Assembly: GCA_951812305.1 (NCBI GenBank) | Contig: CATOSB010000008.1 | Span: forward strand, 310,001 to 374,000 | Direction: 5' to 3' | DNA from: an uncultured Paracoccaceae bacterium | Lineage (GTDB): Bacteria; Pseudomonadota; Alphaproteobacteria; Rhodobacterales; Rhodobacteraceae | DNA: 64,000 bases | Shown: positions 17,189-26,220 of the stretch, one piece after another | How the letters are laid out: each line of letters starts with the position of its first letter | Position numbering within the stretch: the first letter of the stretch is position 1 | Translations under genes and position numbers: made by a program | Notes under the pieces: generated by a model | What the model saw: only the letters and a program-made list of their open reading frames with translations | Told to the model about the DNA's origin: nothing | The model's database searches: none

Positions 17189-17757
17189 AACGACAGGATG
17201 GATTTTCACTGTTGGAACTGGTCGTCGTTCTGGCGATTTTCGCGCTGGTTGCCCTGATCGGTGCGCAGGTTTTGCAGGTGACGGCGCGCAGCAGCGAACG
17301 ACTGACCGAGATCAGCGAGGAAAGCGGAGAACTGGCGACCGCTTTAGCGCTGTTGCGGGCAGATATGGCCGCTGGTGTGCCGCGCCCATTTGCGCCCGCG
17401 CAGGGCGGCAGCGCCGCGCCATTGGTGGTGTCAGCGCAAGGCTTTGCACTTTCCATCGGTGGATTGGCGCGGCTAGAGGCACATGTGACTGGCTTTGGGC
17501 GGGTTGAGTGGCGCCTTGACCGGCAAGCCGCGACGCTGAACCGCGCGGTGTTTACCAGCCTGACGCCCGGCGCTCCACGCACCAGCGACGTTGTGGTGCT
17601 GCGCGATGTTGAGGACATAGCTGTCGAAATTTACCGCGATCAGGCCGGTTGGGGGACCAGCCTGGGGTCGGACAGTGGCAGGTTGCCACGGGGAATGCGG
17701 GTCGCAATAACACACAGCCGCGCGGGTGAATTGATGGTGACAGAGGCGATGCGATGA
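17185..17757 (+). CDS. gspJ: Type II secretion minor pseudopilin GspJ
   Basis: A 190-residue minor pseudopilin. The leader MKRQDG is followed by FSLLELVVVLAIFALVALIGAQVLQ with Glu at +5. The C-terminal part (VEDIAVEIYRDQAGWGTSL, then LPRGMRVAITH) matches the usual end of GspJ. It is part of the I-J-K tip complex and overlaps both neighbours by four bases (ATGA type). Confidence 0.88.
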   Translation: MKRQDGFSLLELVVVLAIFALVALIGAQVLQVTARSSERLTEISEESGELATALALLRADMAAGVPRPFAPAQGGSAAPLVVSAQGFALSIGGLARLEAHVTGFGRVEWRLDRQAATLNRAVFTSLTPGAPRTSDVVVLRDVEDIAVEIYRDQAGWGTSLGSDSGRLPRGMRVAITHSRAGELMVTEAMR

Positions 17758-18656
17758 GCCGGGATCGTGGCGCCGTCCTGATCAACGCACTTGTCGTGGT
17801 GCTGGCGATTGCGACGATCGCAACCGCGTTGCTGGTGCGGTCTGAAAGCGCACGAATTCGCGCCTTTGATGCACGCGCGGGCCAACAGCAAGTATTGAAT
17901 CTGGATGCCGCAGAATTGCTGGTGCCGGGGTTGCTGGCCGAACCAGCGCGCGACACGATCGTGCATCAGGATCAGGCCTGGGCGCGGGGCGATTTGACAT
18001 TTCCATTGGGGGACGGGCGCGTCGATTTGACATTCGAGGACCTGCAAGGGCGGTTGAACGTCAACTGGCTGACAACTGATGATGACTACGTGCTTGGGCT
18101 GTTTCGCGCCGTCTTCGCCGATACGGGTGTTTCGCAGGCGCTGGTGGCAGATATTGCGCGGTTTATCAGTGCTGATGGCCCGCCGACGGGGGCCTATATG
18201 TCGCGCCGTCCGCCGGTTCTGCCCCGTGGCGGACGGTTGCGGGTTCTGGAGGACTTGCGCGCGCTGGATGGGTTGACGGAGGCAGATTACAAGGCGCTCA
18301 GCGATATTCTGGCGGCCTTGCCCAGCGACACGCGGCTAAACCTGAACACCGCGCCCGATGGAATCAAACGCGCCGCGTTGCAGCCGTTTCCGCCCGAACT
18401 GATTGCCGAACTTATGGCGCGTGAAGAACCGATCCTCGCAATGTCGGAAATTCGCCAACGGGTGATGGAATTGCTGGAAACAGAAGACATTGATCACCTG
18501 CCCTTGGATCGGCTTACAATCATATCGGGCTGGTTTGCGGTCGACATAACCGCCACGGATGCTGCCCGCGCGGATTACAGGCGGTCAATCTATCGCGTTG
18601 ATCCGGCGACGGAAAACCCGGTTCGCCGGGACTTAAGCTGGGTGGTCTTCAATTGA
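17754..18656 (+). CDS. gspK: Type II secretion minor pseudopilin GspK
   Basis: A 300-residue protein, larger than the other pseudopilins as expected for GspK. After the leader MSRDRG comes AVLINALVVVLAIATIATALL, which lacks the +5 Glu, a known GspK trait. Family motifs follow: FEDLQGRLNVNWL, a helical region ending in LPRGGRLRVLEDLRAL, and SDTRLNLNTAP. It caps the pseudopilus tip. It overlaps gspJ by four bases. Confidence 0.88.
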   Translation: MSRDRGAVLINALVVVLAIATIATALLVRSESARIRAFDARAGQQQVLNLDAAELLVPGLLAEPARDTIVHQDQAWARGDLTFPLGDGRVDLTFEDLQGRLNVNWLTTDDDYVLGLFRAVFADTGVSQALVADIARFISADGPPTGAYMSRRPPVLPRGGRLRVLEDLRALDGLTEADYKALSDILAALPSDTRLNLNTAPDGIKRAALQPFPPELIAELMAREEPILAMSEIRQRVMELLETEDIDHLPLDRLTIISGWFAVDITATDAARADYRRSIYRVDPATENPVRRDLSWVVFN

Positions 18657-18732
18657 AAGTCTGGTTTCTAAACATCATAGTTGCGCGCAGGCGCGTTGTC
18701 GCGCCCGCAACTGGCCGAAAGGGCAACAGGAT

Positions 18733-19887
18733 TTGACGAAACAACCGGGCATTCCGGGCGCACCTGCGCTTTGGCATTACGGGGACGGCACACCACCGTC
18801 GCAGGCGCATGTGATGCTTGTGCCCGGCGCATTGGTGCCGCTGATGCCACTGGGATTGCCAGAGGGTTTGCGCGGTGCCGCGCGGGAACAGGTGGCGGCC
18901 CGGCAATTGGCAGAGCAATTGGCCATGCCCGCGGATCGGTTCGAAGTTCATCCGTTTTTCGCGCCCGGTGGCAAGACCTGGGACTCTGCGCTTGTCGCAG
19001 ATGCCACGAAGGCGACCGAATGGCGGCAGGCATCCGGGCGTCGGTGCGAGGCGATTTTGCCGGATTACATGGCGTTGCCAACCGCAGAAGGCCTTTGGTC
19101 ACTGGAGGTTTTGGGGCCAGAAGGCACCTCCGTCCGGGCGCGCCTTGGGCCCGGTGACGGGTTTTCCGGTGAGGTTGATCTGGCGATCACCCAATTGCGC
19201 GAACTGACGCCGCCGAAAGCAATTTTGCGGCTTGGCAGTGAAAACGCAGCCTTGGACACATTTCTGGGCGGGCTAGACGTGCGAGTGCTGCACGATGCAG
19301 GCGAACTGAAGACCGCGGGATTGAAAACTCTGCGGTGGGCAGATGCGACCAGTGGCGGAAATCTGATCGAACCGCCACGCAGCGCGGCAGACAGAATTGC
19401 CGATACACTGCGCCGTTGGCGGATGTTTGCAGTCGCTGCGGTCATCGCGATTGCGGCGTGGCTTGGTGGCATGTGGGTGGAGACGGACCGTATGCGCGCG
19501 GCCAAAAGCACGGCTGAGTCGCAGACCGAAGGCATGGTACGCGAACATTTTGTACCTACTGGTCCGATTCTGGACGTTCGCGCCCAGGTCTCGGCAGTGA
19601 TGAACGCGGTACCGGAACACATCGAAGCGCCAGAAAGCGCGCTGACCCCGGTGCAGCAATTTCAGACCGCCGCGCCGGTTCTGACTGGCAATGGTATCGT
19701 GGTCACGGTCGCCGAACACCGTGCCGGAACGGGGCTGGTCGTGTCCGTCAACGCAACTGATTTCACGGCGCTGGACGCGGTTGTCATCGCCTTGCAGGAC
19801 GCCAACTTTCTGGTGGAACAACTGGACGCCCGCGCGCGGCAATCCGGCGGCGTCTCGGCGGATTTGCGGTTGGAGTTACTGCCATGA
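18733..19887 (+). CDS. gspL: Type II secretion inner-membrane protein GspL
   Basis: A 384-residue protein with a cytoplasmic actin-like N-terminal part, a single membrane segment (MFAVAAVIAIAAWLGGMW, about residues 233-250) and a periplasmic ferredoxin-like C-terminus. GspL ties the ATPase GspE to the inner-membrane platform. The TTG at 18733 is the first start in frame with a plausible leader. The 76 bases after gspK (18657-18732) hold no recognisable gene. It overlaps gspM by four bases. Confidence 0.82.
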   Translation: MTKQPGIPGAPALWHYGDGTPPSQAHVMLVPGALVPLMPLGLPEGLRGAAREQVAARQLAEQLAMPADRFEVHPFFAPGGKTWDSALVADATKATEWRQASGRRCEAILPDYMALPTAEGLWSLEVLGPEGTSVRARLGPGDGFSGEVDLAITQLRELTPPKAILRLGSENAALDTFLGGLDVRVLHDAGELKTAGLKTLRWADATSGGNLIEPPRSAADRIADTLRRWRMFAVAAVIAIAAWLGGMWVETDRMRAAKSTAESQTEGMVREHFVPTGPILDVRAQVSAVMNAVPEHIEAPESALTPVQQFQTAAPVLTGNGIVVTVAEHRAGTGLVVSVNATDFTALDAVVIALQDANFLVEQLDARARQSGGVSADLRLELLP

Positions 19888-20384
19888 GCGCAGGGGCACT
19901 GGCGAAAGGACTGGCCCGGCTGAGCGAGCGCGAGCGGCTTTTGATCGGGCTTTTAACGCTTGTCGCTGTGCCTTTGGCAATCGTGTTTCTTGTGGTGTTG
20001 CCTTTGATCGGCGCGCGCCAGGAGGCGGCGGCGGACCTGCGCGATGCTGAAGAGATGCGGAACTGGGTTTCCGAACAGGTCAGGGAATTTCCGGCGAATG
20101 CCGGGGAATTGGGATCAGAAGCCGCCGGCATTGCCGCGGCCTTCAGCTTGAGCGAAGTCGAAGAAAGCCTTGTCGGGGCAGGGGTGCGCGAGGCGGTCAG
20201 TCAGTTGTCTGATCGCGAAGGCGGCGGCATGGACCTGAGTTTTGACGCGGTGGCGTTCGCGCCGTTGGGGGCGTGGCTGGATGATATATCGCCAATTTGG
20301 GGTCTTGATATCACGGCATTTCGGATCGAGGCGGTCTCCCCCGGACTTGTCAGCGCACGATTTACGCTTGAGCCCGCACAATGA
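19884..20384 (+). CDS. gspM: Type II secretion inner-membrane protein GspM
   Basis: A 166-residue protein with a short cytoplasmic N-terminus, one membrane helix (LLIGLLTLVAVPLAIVFLVVLPLIG, about residues 20-45), a coiled-coil-like stretch and a small periplasmic domain. These are the size and topology of GspM, the partner of GspL. It overlaps gspL and the following gene by four bases each. Assignment is by topology and position. Confidence 0.8.
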   Translation: MSAGALAKGLARLSERERLLIGLLTLVAVPLAIVFLVVLPLIGARQEAAADLRDAEEMRNWVSEQVREFPANAGELGSEAAGIAAAFSLSEVEESLVGAGVREAVSQLSDREGGGMDLSFDAVAFAPLGAWLDDISPIWGLDITAFRIEAVSPGLVSARFTLEPAQ

Positions 20385-20953
20385 TCCGGCTGCTGTTTCG
20401 ATTACTGATATTTGCGCTGGGGTTGGTGATCGCTGCGCTTTGGTTCGGGCAAATGCACCATTTGCGCGCGGTTGTGCCCGACCAATTGCCTGCGTGGAGT
20501 TTGGGAATCGCCGAAAATGCGAGCGTTCGCCGTGGCAGTGGGATTTTTGTGATAGGCGCAAGTGGACAGGGAATTGAAGTGACCTGGGCCGCCAAGCGCT
20601 TGGATCAGACCGGATTTCACTGGGACATTACGGCAAATGGTGATGGCTTGTCATTCGAGGGCGACGTAACACTTCCGTTTTGGCCGGATCGGCTTTTGTT
20701 CGATAGTCGCGGAACCGTAGATCTGGAAGTTTTGACCAGCGGTCAGGAGCGCGGGCTGTTATCGGTTCGCAGCGCAATCGGGCATACGCGGTGGGATGCC
20801 ACGCGAAAGATCGTATTCATTGATGCGGAAATTGAGGCGGATGTTCCGCGCGACCTTCCGAATGCCTACGCGCAAGCGCTTGCTTCGCTTGGCTATTTCC
20901 CCGGAGAGCCCTGGCGAATTCGCGCGCCGGTTCCGTTTTCCGCATTGCAATGA
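20381..20953 (+). CDS. gspN: Probable GspN-like type II secretion protein
   Basis: A 190-residue protein with one N-terminal membrane segment (LLFRLLIFALGLVIAALWF) and a periplasmic beta-rich remainder (GIEVTWAAKRLDQTGFHWDITANGDGLSFEGDVTLP). It overlaps gspM by four bases and so belongs to the gsp run. Classical GspN is about 250 residues; this one is shorter, and the family link is mainly by position. GspN is dispensable in many T2SS. About 80 bases without a gene separate it from gspC. Confidence 0.55.
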   Translation: MIRLLFRLLIFALGLVIAALWFGQMHHLRAVVPDQLPAWSLGIAENASVRRGSGIFVIGASGQGIEVTWAAKRLDQTGFHWDITANGDGLSFEGDVTLPFWPDRLLFDSRGTVDLEVLTSGQERGLLSVRSAIGHTRWDATRKIVFIDAEIEADVPRDLPNAYAQALASLGYFPGEPWRIRAPVPFSALQ

Positions 20954-21034
20954 TCTGATTGAACGCGCGTAGTCGGGCGGGGATTCCAGCCAGAAATCGT
21001 CGATTGTGGCTTCTCCTTTGATTTTAGGCTGGAA

Positions 21035-21925
21035 ATGTTGGACACTCACTCTGCTGTGAAAGGCAATTTTGGCTTGGGGAATGAGGGGTTAGCAGAGGAA
21101 CAGGTGCGGCTATTTAGTGGGCTACTAACGATTTGTGCGGTTGCGGCGGCAGGGTTCGCCTGCGGCGCGTTGGTGCTTGCGATCTATCCGTCGCCCGAAA
21201 CCCTGTTTGAACCGCCCGAGCGCGCCGTGCCAAGGGAAATGGTCGTTGCCGCGCCGACCAATGCACCCGGCGAATGGCCAGAGGTCTTTGGTGTGGTGCC
21301 CGAAATTGCGCCCGAACCTGCGCCCGAACCAGAAATTGCCGAGGAGCCGCCGCAGGAAAACACGACCTATTGGCTGACCGGGCTGGTTGCGGGTCGTGGC
21401 GATGACAGCTGGGCGATGATCAGTGAGAATGACCGCGGGTTGGTGGTGCGCGTCGGTGACAAGTTGATAGGCGGAGAGATCGTGACCGCGATTGATGCGC
21501 GGGGCGTCTGGATAGAGCGGGACGGCGTTAAAGAGCTGATTGCGCTGCAAAAATCGGACCTCGAAGCGCTCGCCACCCGCGGCGAAGAGGACGAAGGTGT
21601 TACCGTTTCAATTTCCGATATTCCGGTCTCAGATTCCACCATTGTTGTCGAAGCTGTCGATGCGGACTACATCCGCTCGTTGCTTGGCGAGGCGGGGAAT
21701 TTGAATGGTGATCAGGTGATTACAGCCGTCACGCCGGGGCGGGTCTTTGAACAAATCGGGTTGCGCGAAGGCGACAGGATTACCGGCGTGAACGGAAATC
21801 CCTTGCAGAGCGGGGACGTATTGGCCGATATCGCAGGGGAAGATCTGGCGAGCGGGTTGCTTGAGCTGGAAATTCAACGCGATGGGGCGCGACATAGCGT
21901 GAAGGTTCATTTTGAAGCAGGTTAG
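21035..21925 (+). CDS. gspC: Type II secretion protein GspC
   Basis: A 296-residue inner-membrane protein that links the platform to the secretin. One membrane helix (LLTICAVAAAGFACGALVLAI, near residue 40) is followed by a Pro/Glu-rich linker, a homology region (YWLTGLVAGRGDDSWAMI to KELIAL) and a C-terminal PDZ domain (VITAVTPGRVFEQIGLREGDRITGVNGNPL). The ATG at 21035 is the likely start. It overlaps the TTG start of gspD by 14 bases. It is intact, but its partner gspD is not. Confidence 0.88.
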   Translation: MLDTHSAVKGNFGLGNEGLAEEQVRLFSGLLTICAVAAAGFACGALVLAIYPSPETLFEPPERAVPREMVVAAPTNAPGEWPEVFGVVPEIAPEPAPEPEIAEEPPQENTTYWLTGLVAGRGDDSWAMISENDRGLVVRVGDKLIGGEIVTAIDARGVWIERDGVKELIALQKSDLEALATRGEEDEGVTVSISDIPVSDSTIVVEAVDADYIRSLLGEAGNLNGDQVITAVTPGRVFEQIGLREGDRITGVNGNPLQSGDVLADIAGEDLASGLLELEIQRDGARHSVKVHFEAG

Positions 21926-22524
21926 CAGATATCTGTTTGTGGCGCTGTTTGCGCTGTGCGCGATGGCCGCTGGCCTGCGTGCGCAGATTTCGCTTGATCT
22001 GCGCGATGCCGATTTGCGCAGTTTTGTTGAAATCGTGGCCGAGGCGACGGGGCGGAATTTCACCCTGGATAACCGCGTGGATGGCACGGTGACGGTAATT
22101 GCGCCGGGGACGGTTTCGGCTGCGGCGTTGTACGAGATTTTCCTGAACGTGCTGGAACTGAATCGCCTGACGATCATCGAAGGGGATCAGGTAGACCGGA
22201 TCGTACCACTTGACATCGCGCGGGAACTGGCACCCGGAGAGCGGGTGCGCACCGCCGGGGGCGCGTTTGAGACGCGCGTCTTCGTGGTGCGCAACATCTC
22301 CCTGTCAGAAACGGTGGAAGTCGTGCGCCCGTTGCTGCCCGCAGAGGCGGTATTGTCGACGGTGGAACAATCGGGCCTGATCATCATTTCGGACCGGACC
22401 GAGAATATCGACCGGATTGGCAAGCTGATCGATCAGCTTGATCGCCCGCGTCGGACGACGATTGAAACCATCCGCCTGAATTACTCCAACGCGCAGGAAA
22501 TGATCGCGACAATCCAGTCGCTGG

Positions 22525-23714
22525 CTTACCACCCTTCAATTTAGCCAGACATCCCAGAGCTTGGGGATTTTGGCATAACCTGCGAGGCATCGTCGGATAG
22601 CACGAAGGCCTGTCTTGAAGAGAGAGCATAAGGACCTTCGGGCTTTTCGAATCCCCTTTTTTCGCCGCGTATTGCGACGTGGTGCTCTTCGTTTGCTCCG
22701 GTTGAAACAGCCCAGTACATGGCGATTGCCAGCACCAAAATGAGGCGGGCCAATCGATCCGGCTTTTTGATCTGGCTTTGAGTAATTTCAAAGCCCCGGG
22801 TTTTGAAGTCGGAGAACATGGCTTCAATTCCCCAACGCATTCCATAATCGAGCACCTTGTACTCGGACGGTGCTGCATTCATGGCAATAATCCAAGGCTC
22901 TTTGTGCCCCTCCTCGTGAAGCACTCCAATGTTGCTAAAGACGCCCGTTCCGTAAAGCTCAGCGTTTACAAGCCCTTCGGGCATCAGTTGGGCAATTTCG
23001 CGCGTCATCATCTCGCCACCCTGATGTTGCAGTGTGATATTTCCCTTCATGCGCAGCCGGTAGTCCCATCCAGCCTCCTGGCACCATGCGACCAATCGGG
23101 CGGTTCCATAAAACCGATCTCCCGCCAGCAACACACGCGCATCCGCCGGGAGCCATGGGCGGACTGCTTCCAAAAGCTCATGTTGCACGCGCCATCCAAT
23201 CGGCCCTTTGGTCTGGCGTACACGCCAGGCGACCGGGAGGGCCCGATCCCGCATCCGCACCGATAACATCAAAACCTCATGCCCTTCGTTGAGCTTGCTT
23301 TGATCAAGGGCCACCACAATCGTTTCTCCGGCCTCACACTGGCGGCGGAAAATTTCACCAACATAGGCCTGCATGATCTCATCAGTATCGATGTGAGGAT
23401 TGCCCAGAACCCGCGAAATGTATTGATAGCGGTGGTCCACAGAGCCGATATCGCGGGGCAGAGCAGCCGCATTTTCCATCAGATTGACGCTGCGCGTGTT
23501 CAAAATCACGCTTGCTATGATGCACAATCCCTCCCGGCGCGACTTGTGATACCCGAGCAAGCGGTCCTGAAAATCCGCCTCAACCTTCGAATAAAGCTCT
23601 GAAAAACAAACATTTCCCAACAAACCAGCCTCCAATATCAGCAGTGGAGACTCCTTGAATCACACAGATCAGACAAACGTCAAATCAGATCCGGAAATTT
23701 TGAAGGGTGGTAAG
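22525..23714 (-). mobile_element. IS4-family insertion sequence inside gspD
   Basis: A 1190-bp element. The ends are perfect 15-bp inverted repeats, CTTACCACCCTTCAA (22525-22539) and its complement (23700-23714). AGTCGCTGG occurs directly on both sides (22516-22524 and 23715-23723), a 9-bp target duplication. The single transposase is antisense to gspD. Duplication and ends are exact, which suggests a recent insertion. Confidence 0.95.
22541..23635 (-). CDS. IS4-family transposase
   Basis: A 364-residue DDE transposase. Catalytic Asp candidates are in VVALDQSKL and LLAGDRFYG. The third acid, Glu, is in YGMRWGIEAMFSDFKTRGF, matching the Y-(2)-R-(3)-E-(6)-K signature of IS4 relatives. The frame is complete and runs from about 80 bases inside one end to 16 bases from the other. 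It has no accessory gene. Confidence 0.9.
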   Translation of the reverse strand: MEAGLLGNVCFSELYSKVEADFQDRLLGYHKSRREGLCIIASVILNTRSVNLMENAAALPRDIGSVDHRYQYISRVLGNPHIDTDEIMQAYVGEIFRRQCEAGETIVVALDQSKLNEGHEVLMLSVRMRDRALPVAWRVRQTKGPIGWRVQHELLEAVRPWLPADARVLLAGDRFYGTARLVAWCQEAGWDYRLRMKGNITLQHQGGEMMTREIAQLMPEGLVNAELYGTGVFSNIGVLHEEGHKEPWIIAMNAAPSEYKVLDYGMRWGIEAMFSDFKTRGFEITQSQIKKPDRLARLILVLAIAMYWAVSTGANEEHHVAIRGEKRGFEKPEGPYALSSRQAFVLSDDASQVMPKSPSSGMSG

Positions 23715-24628
23715 AGTCGCTGGATATTATTCCACCTGGTGGCTCGGTCAGCGCGGATTTTCGGTCCAACGCCATTGTGGTTTCCGGCAATGATGAATTC
23801 CGCAGTCGCATTCGCACCGTGGTCAACCAACTCGACACACCTCAACGCAGCACGTCGACCAGCGTGGTTCAACTGAACTATGCCGACGCATTACAGCTGG
23901 AAGGGATTATCGCTCGCTCGGTTCTCGCCGCAACAGCTGATCAGCAGGGCGAAGTAACGATTGTGGCGGAACCACAGACAAATTCGATCATCGTCACGGC
24001 GCCATCAGACCGGATGTCATCCATCGTGTCGTCCATCCGGCGGCTTGATCAGCGCCCGTCTCAGGTTCTGGTCGAGGCGGTGATATTCGAATTGAGTGTC
24101 GAGACGTTAAGCGATCTGTCGGCGCAATTCGGTGGGGTTCTGAACAACGCGCTGTTCGGCGGCGCAGAATTCAGCATCGGAGGCCGCCCGACGTTGACCA
24201 GTATGCTGAACACAGCAATCGCAGGGTCAGTTCCAAGCCCGGGGTCCGGATTCACCGGCGGTGTGCAGCACGTGAATGCAGCGGGCGACAGCGGGTTCAT
24301 CGGGTTCCTACAGGCGTTGGCCGGCGAAACTTCGGCGCGGTTGTTGGCAACCCCGTCGATACTGACCCTGAACAATACAGAGGCCGAAATTGTCGTTGCG
24401 CAATCGGTGCCCTTCGTCACCGGGCAATTCGCCACGGTGGGCGACAGCCCGGTCCCCGAACGCCCGTTTCAAACCATCGAGCGGCAGGATGTGGGTCTGA
24501 CATTGCGTGTCACGCCGCAGATCACTGGCGACAACACCGTGCGGATGGAGATCGAGCAGGAAGCGTCGAGCCTGACGCGGCAGGCTTCCGCTGCCGGTGG
24601 CGAGATCACGTCGAAACGGACGCTTATA

Positions 24629-25793
24629 CCAAGGGTTATTCAATCTGACCGACTTTCGCCCAGTTGCGGCTTGCGATGGATGTGATGGTTTGCGGTCTTG
24701 CGATGAGGTTGTTCCAGGCCTCGCACCCCGCGTCGAGAATCGCGTCATATGTGTCGAACGTCCGGTTTGCGAGCCATGTCTGGCGGAGATATTGCCAAAT
24801 GTTTTCGGTTGGATTCAGCTCTGGTGATTTGGGCGGCAGAAACATGAGCGACAGGTTTTGCGGGATTTCCAGAGCGGATGTCGTGTGCCAGCCGGCTTGG
24901 TCCATGAGGATGACGGCGTGGGCGCCATCGGAGACAATTTTGCTGATTTCTTCCAGGTGGCGCTGCATCGCATAGGTGTCGGCTGCTGGCATCATGATCG
25001 CCGCGCCGGTGCCGCGTTCGGGGCAGATGGCGCCAAAAAGATACGCATTTTGGTAACGCTGATCGGCGGGCTGGCGGGGCCGTGTGCCCTTGCGTGCCCA
25101 CTGGCGGACGCGGGTGTTCTTCTGACCGAGACGCATCTCGTCCTGGAACCAGATTTCGACGGGTTTGTCCGGCGGCACCCCCTGAAGCGTCTCCTTCAGA
25201 TTGTCGCCGAAGTTTTTTTGAAATCCTCAATGACCTGCACGTCCTGCCCCGGGTGCTGAGGGCGTGCGCTGATGTGGGAAAAGCCCAGATTGTGCAGAAT
25301 CTGCCCCACATGGCGCTCGTGATAGTCGACGCCAAAACGCGCCTTGATCACATTCTTCAAATCGACCCGCCGCCAGCGGACGACACCGTCCTTTTCAGGA
25401 TCAGGACCGGTCTCGACAAGAGCCGCCAGTTCATCCAGTTGCGCATTGTCAAGGCGGGATCGCGAGCCTCCTCGCTGCCGATCCAGCAGCCCCGCTGGAC
25501 CATCAGCGTTGAAACGGAGCACCCAGTCCCTGAGCGTTTGCCGGTCCATCCCGCCAATGCGGGCCGCAGCCCCACGCGACATGCCATCGGCGATAGCGGC
25601 AAGCGACAAAAGCCGTCGGCTCTGCCGGGCATCAGAACTCTCTGCGGCAAGCTTGCGCAGATCATTGGCGGTAAAATCGGCTCGCATCGGTATCCTGGCT
25701 GGCATCGGTGGTCTCCTTTGCCAATCTTGAATCACCTCAGCACCTCAGGCGGTACCCAAAATCCATAGCTGAGTCATTTTGAAGCACCCTTGG
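24629..25793 (-). mobile_element. IS630-family insertion sequence (second type) inside gspD
   Basis: A 1165-bp element unrelated at the sequence level to IS630 copies 1 and 2. The ends are CCAAGGGT and its complement ACCCTTGG, flanked by TA (24627-24628 and 25794-25795). On the left the flank reads TATA, one TA more than needed: joining the gspD sides after simple removal leaves the frame two bases off, so either the element includes an outer TA or the site already carried a change. The transposase is in two frames, antisense to gspD. Confidence 0.88.
24636..25735 (-). CDS. IS630-family transposase, two frames joined by probable -1 frameshift
   Basis: The first half (25196-25735) has two helix-turn-helix units (SLAAIADGMSRGAAARIGGMDRQTLRDWVLRF and the KARFGVDYHERHVGQILHNLG region). 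The second half (24636-25178 from its first Met) has the DDE core: EIWFQDEMRLGQ (Asp), AVILMDQAGWHTT (Asp) and PELNPTENIWQYLR (Glu). A run of seven A on the minus strand (25213-25219) sits where a -1 slip gives FKKNFGDNLKETLQG and joins the halves, for about 366 residues in all. A short leader before MPARIPMRADF may not be translated. Confidence 0.88.
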
Positions 25794-26220
25794 TATTAGT
25801 ACCAATGTGCTGGTCAGGAACGGCAAGGTCATCATGCTGGGCGGGTTGCTGGAAAACGGCGCCGGTACGCAAAATCAGGGCGTGCCGGGTCTGAAAAACC
25901 TGCCGCTGTTCGGCGCGCTGTTCCGTGGGCGCGCCGTGACACGGAATCAGCGAGTGCTGCTCTTGCTGTTGCGTCCACGCGTGGTGAACAACGATGCGGA
26001 AGCGACGCGCCTGTCACGAGAGGTCGCGCGGGAAGCGAAACGTGCGGCACGGGCGATTCAGCCTGATCCCGACGGGCAATTTCCATCCAACCCGATCACA
26101 ACGCTGCCCTTTGATGGCGCGGACCTGAACCAGCCGTTTGATGCCGGTTTCATCGACAGCTACGCGCGGACGAAAACATTCCCGCCCCTTCCGTCGCGGC
26201 TGAAATTCAACGACTGAGTG

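Larger units (their letters stand above)
21912..26217 (+). pseudogene. gspD: Secretin gspD, interrupted by two insertion sequences
   Basis: Three coding pieces of one outer-membrane secretin. Piece 1 (21912-22524) has a signal peptide and N0/N1 domains (ISLDLRDADLRSFVEIVAEATGRNF). Piece 2 (23715-24628) has N2/N3 repeats and the secretin core (ARLLATPSILTLNNTEAEIVVAQSVPFVTGQ). Piece 3 (25794-26217) has VLVRNGKVIMLGGLLEN and the end of the channel domain. An IS4-like element splits pieces 1 and 2, with AGTCGCTGG duplicated; removing it restores the frame IQSL-DIIPPGGSV. An IS630-like element splits pieces 2 and 3. No functional secretin can be made. Confidence 0.95.
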
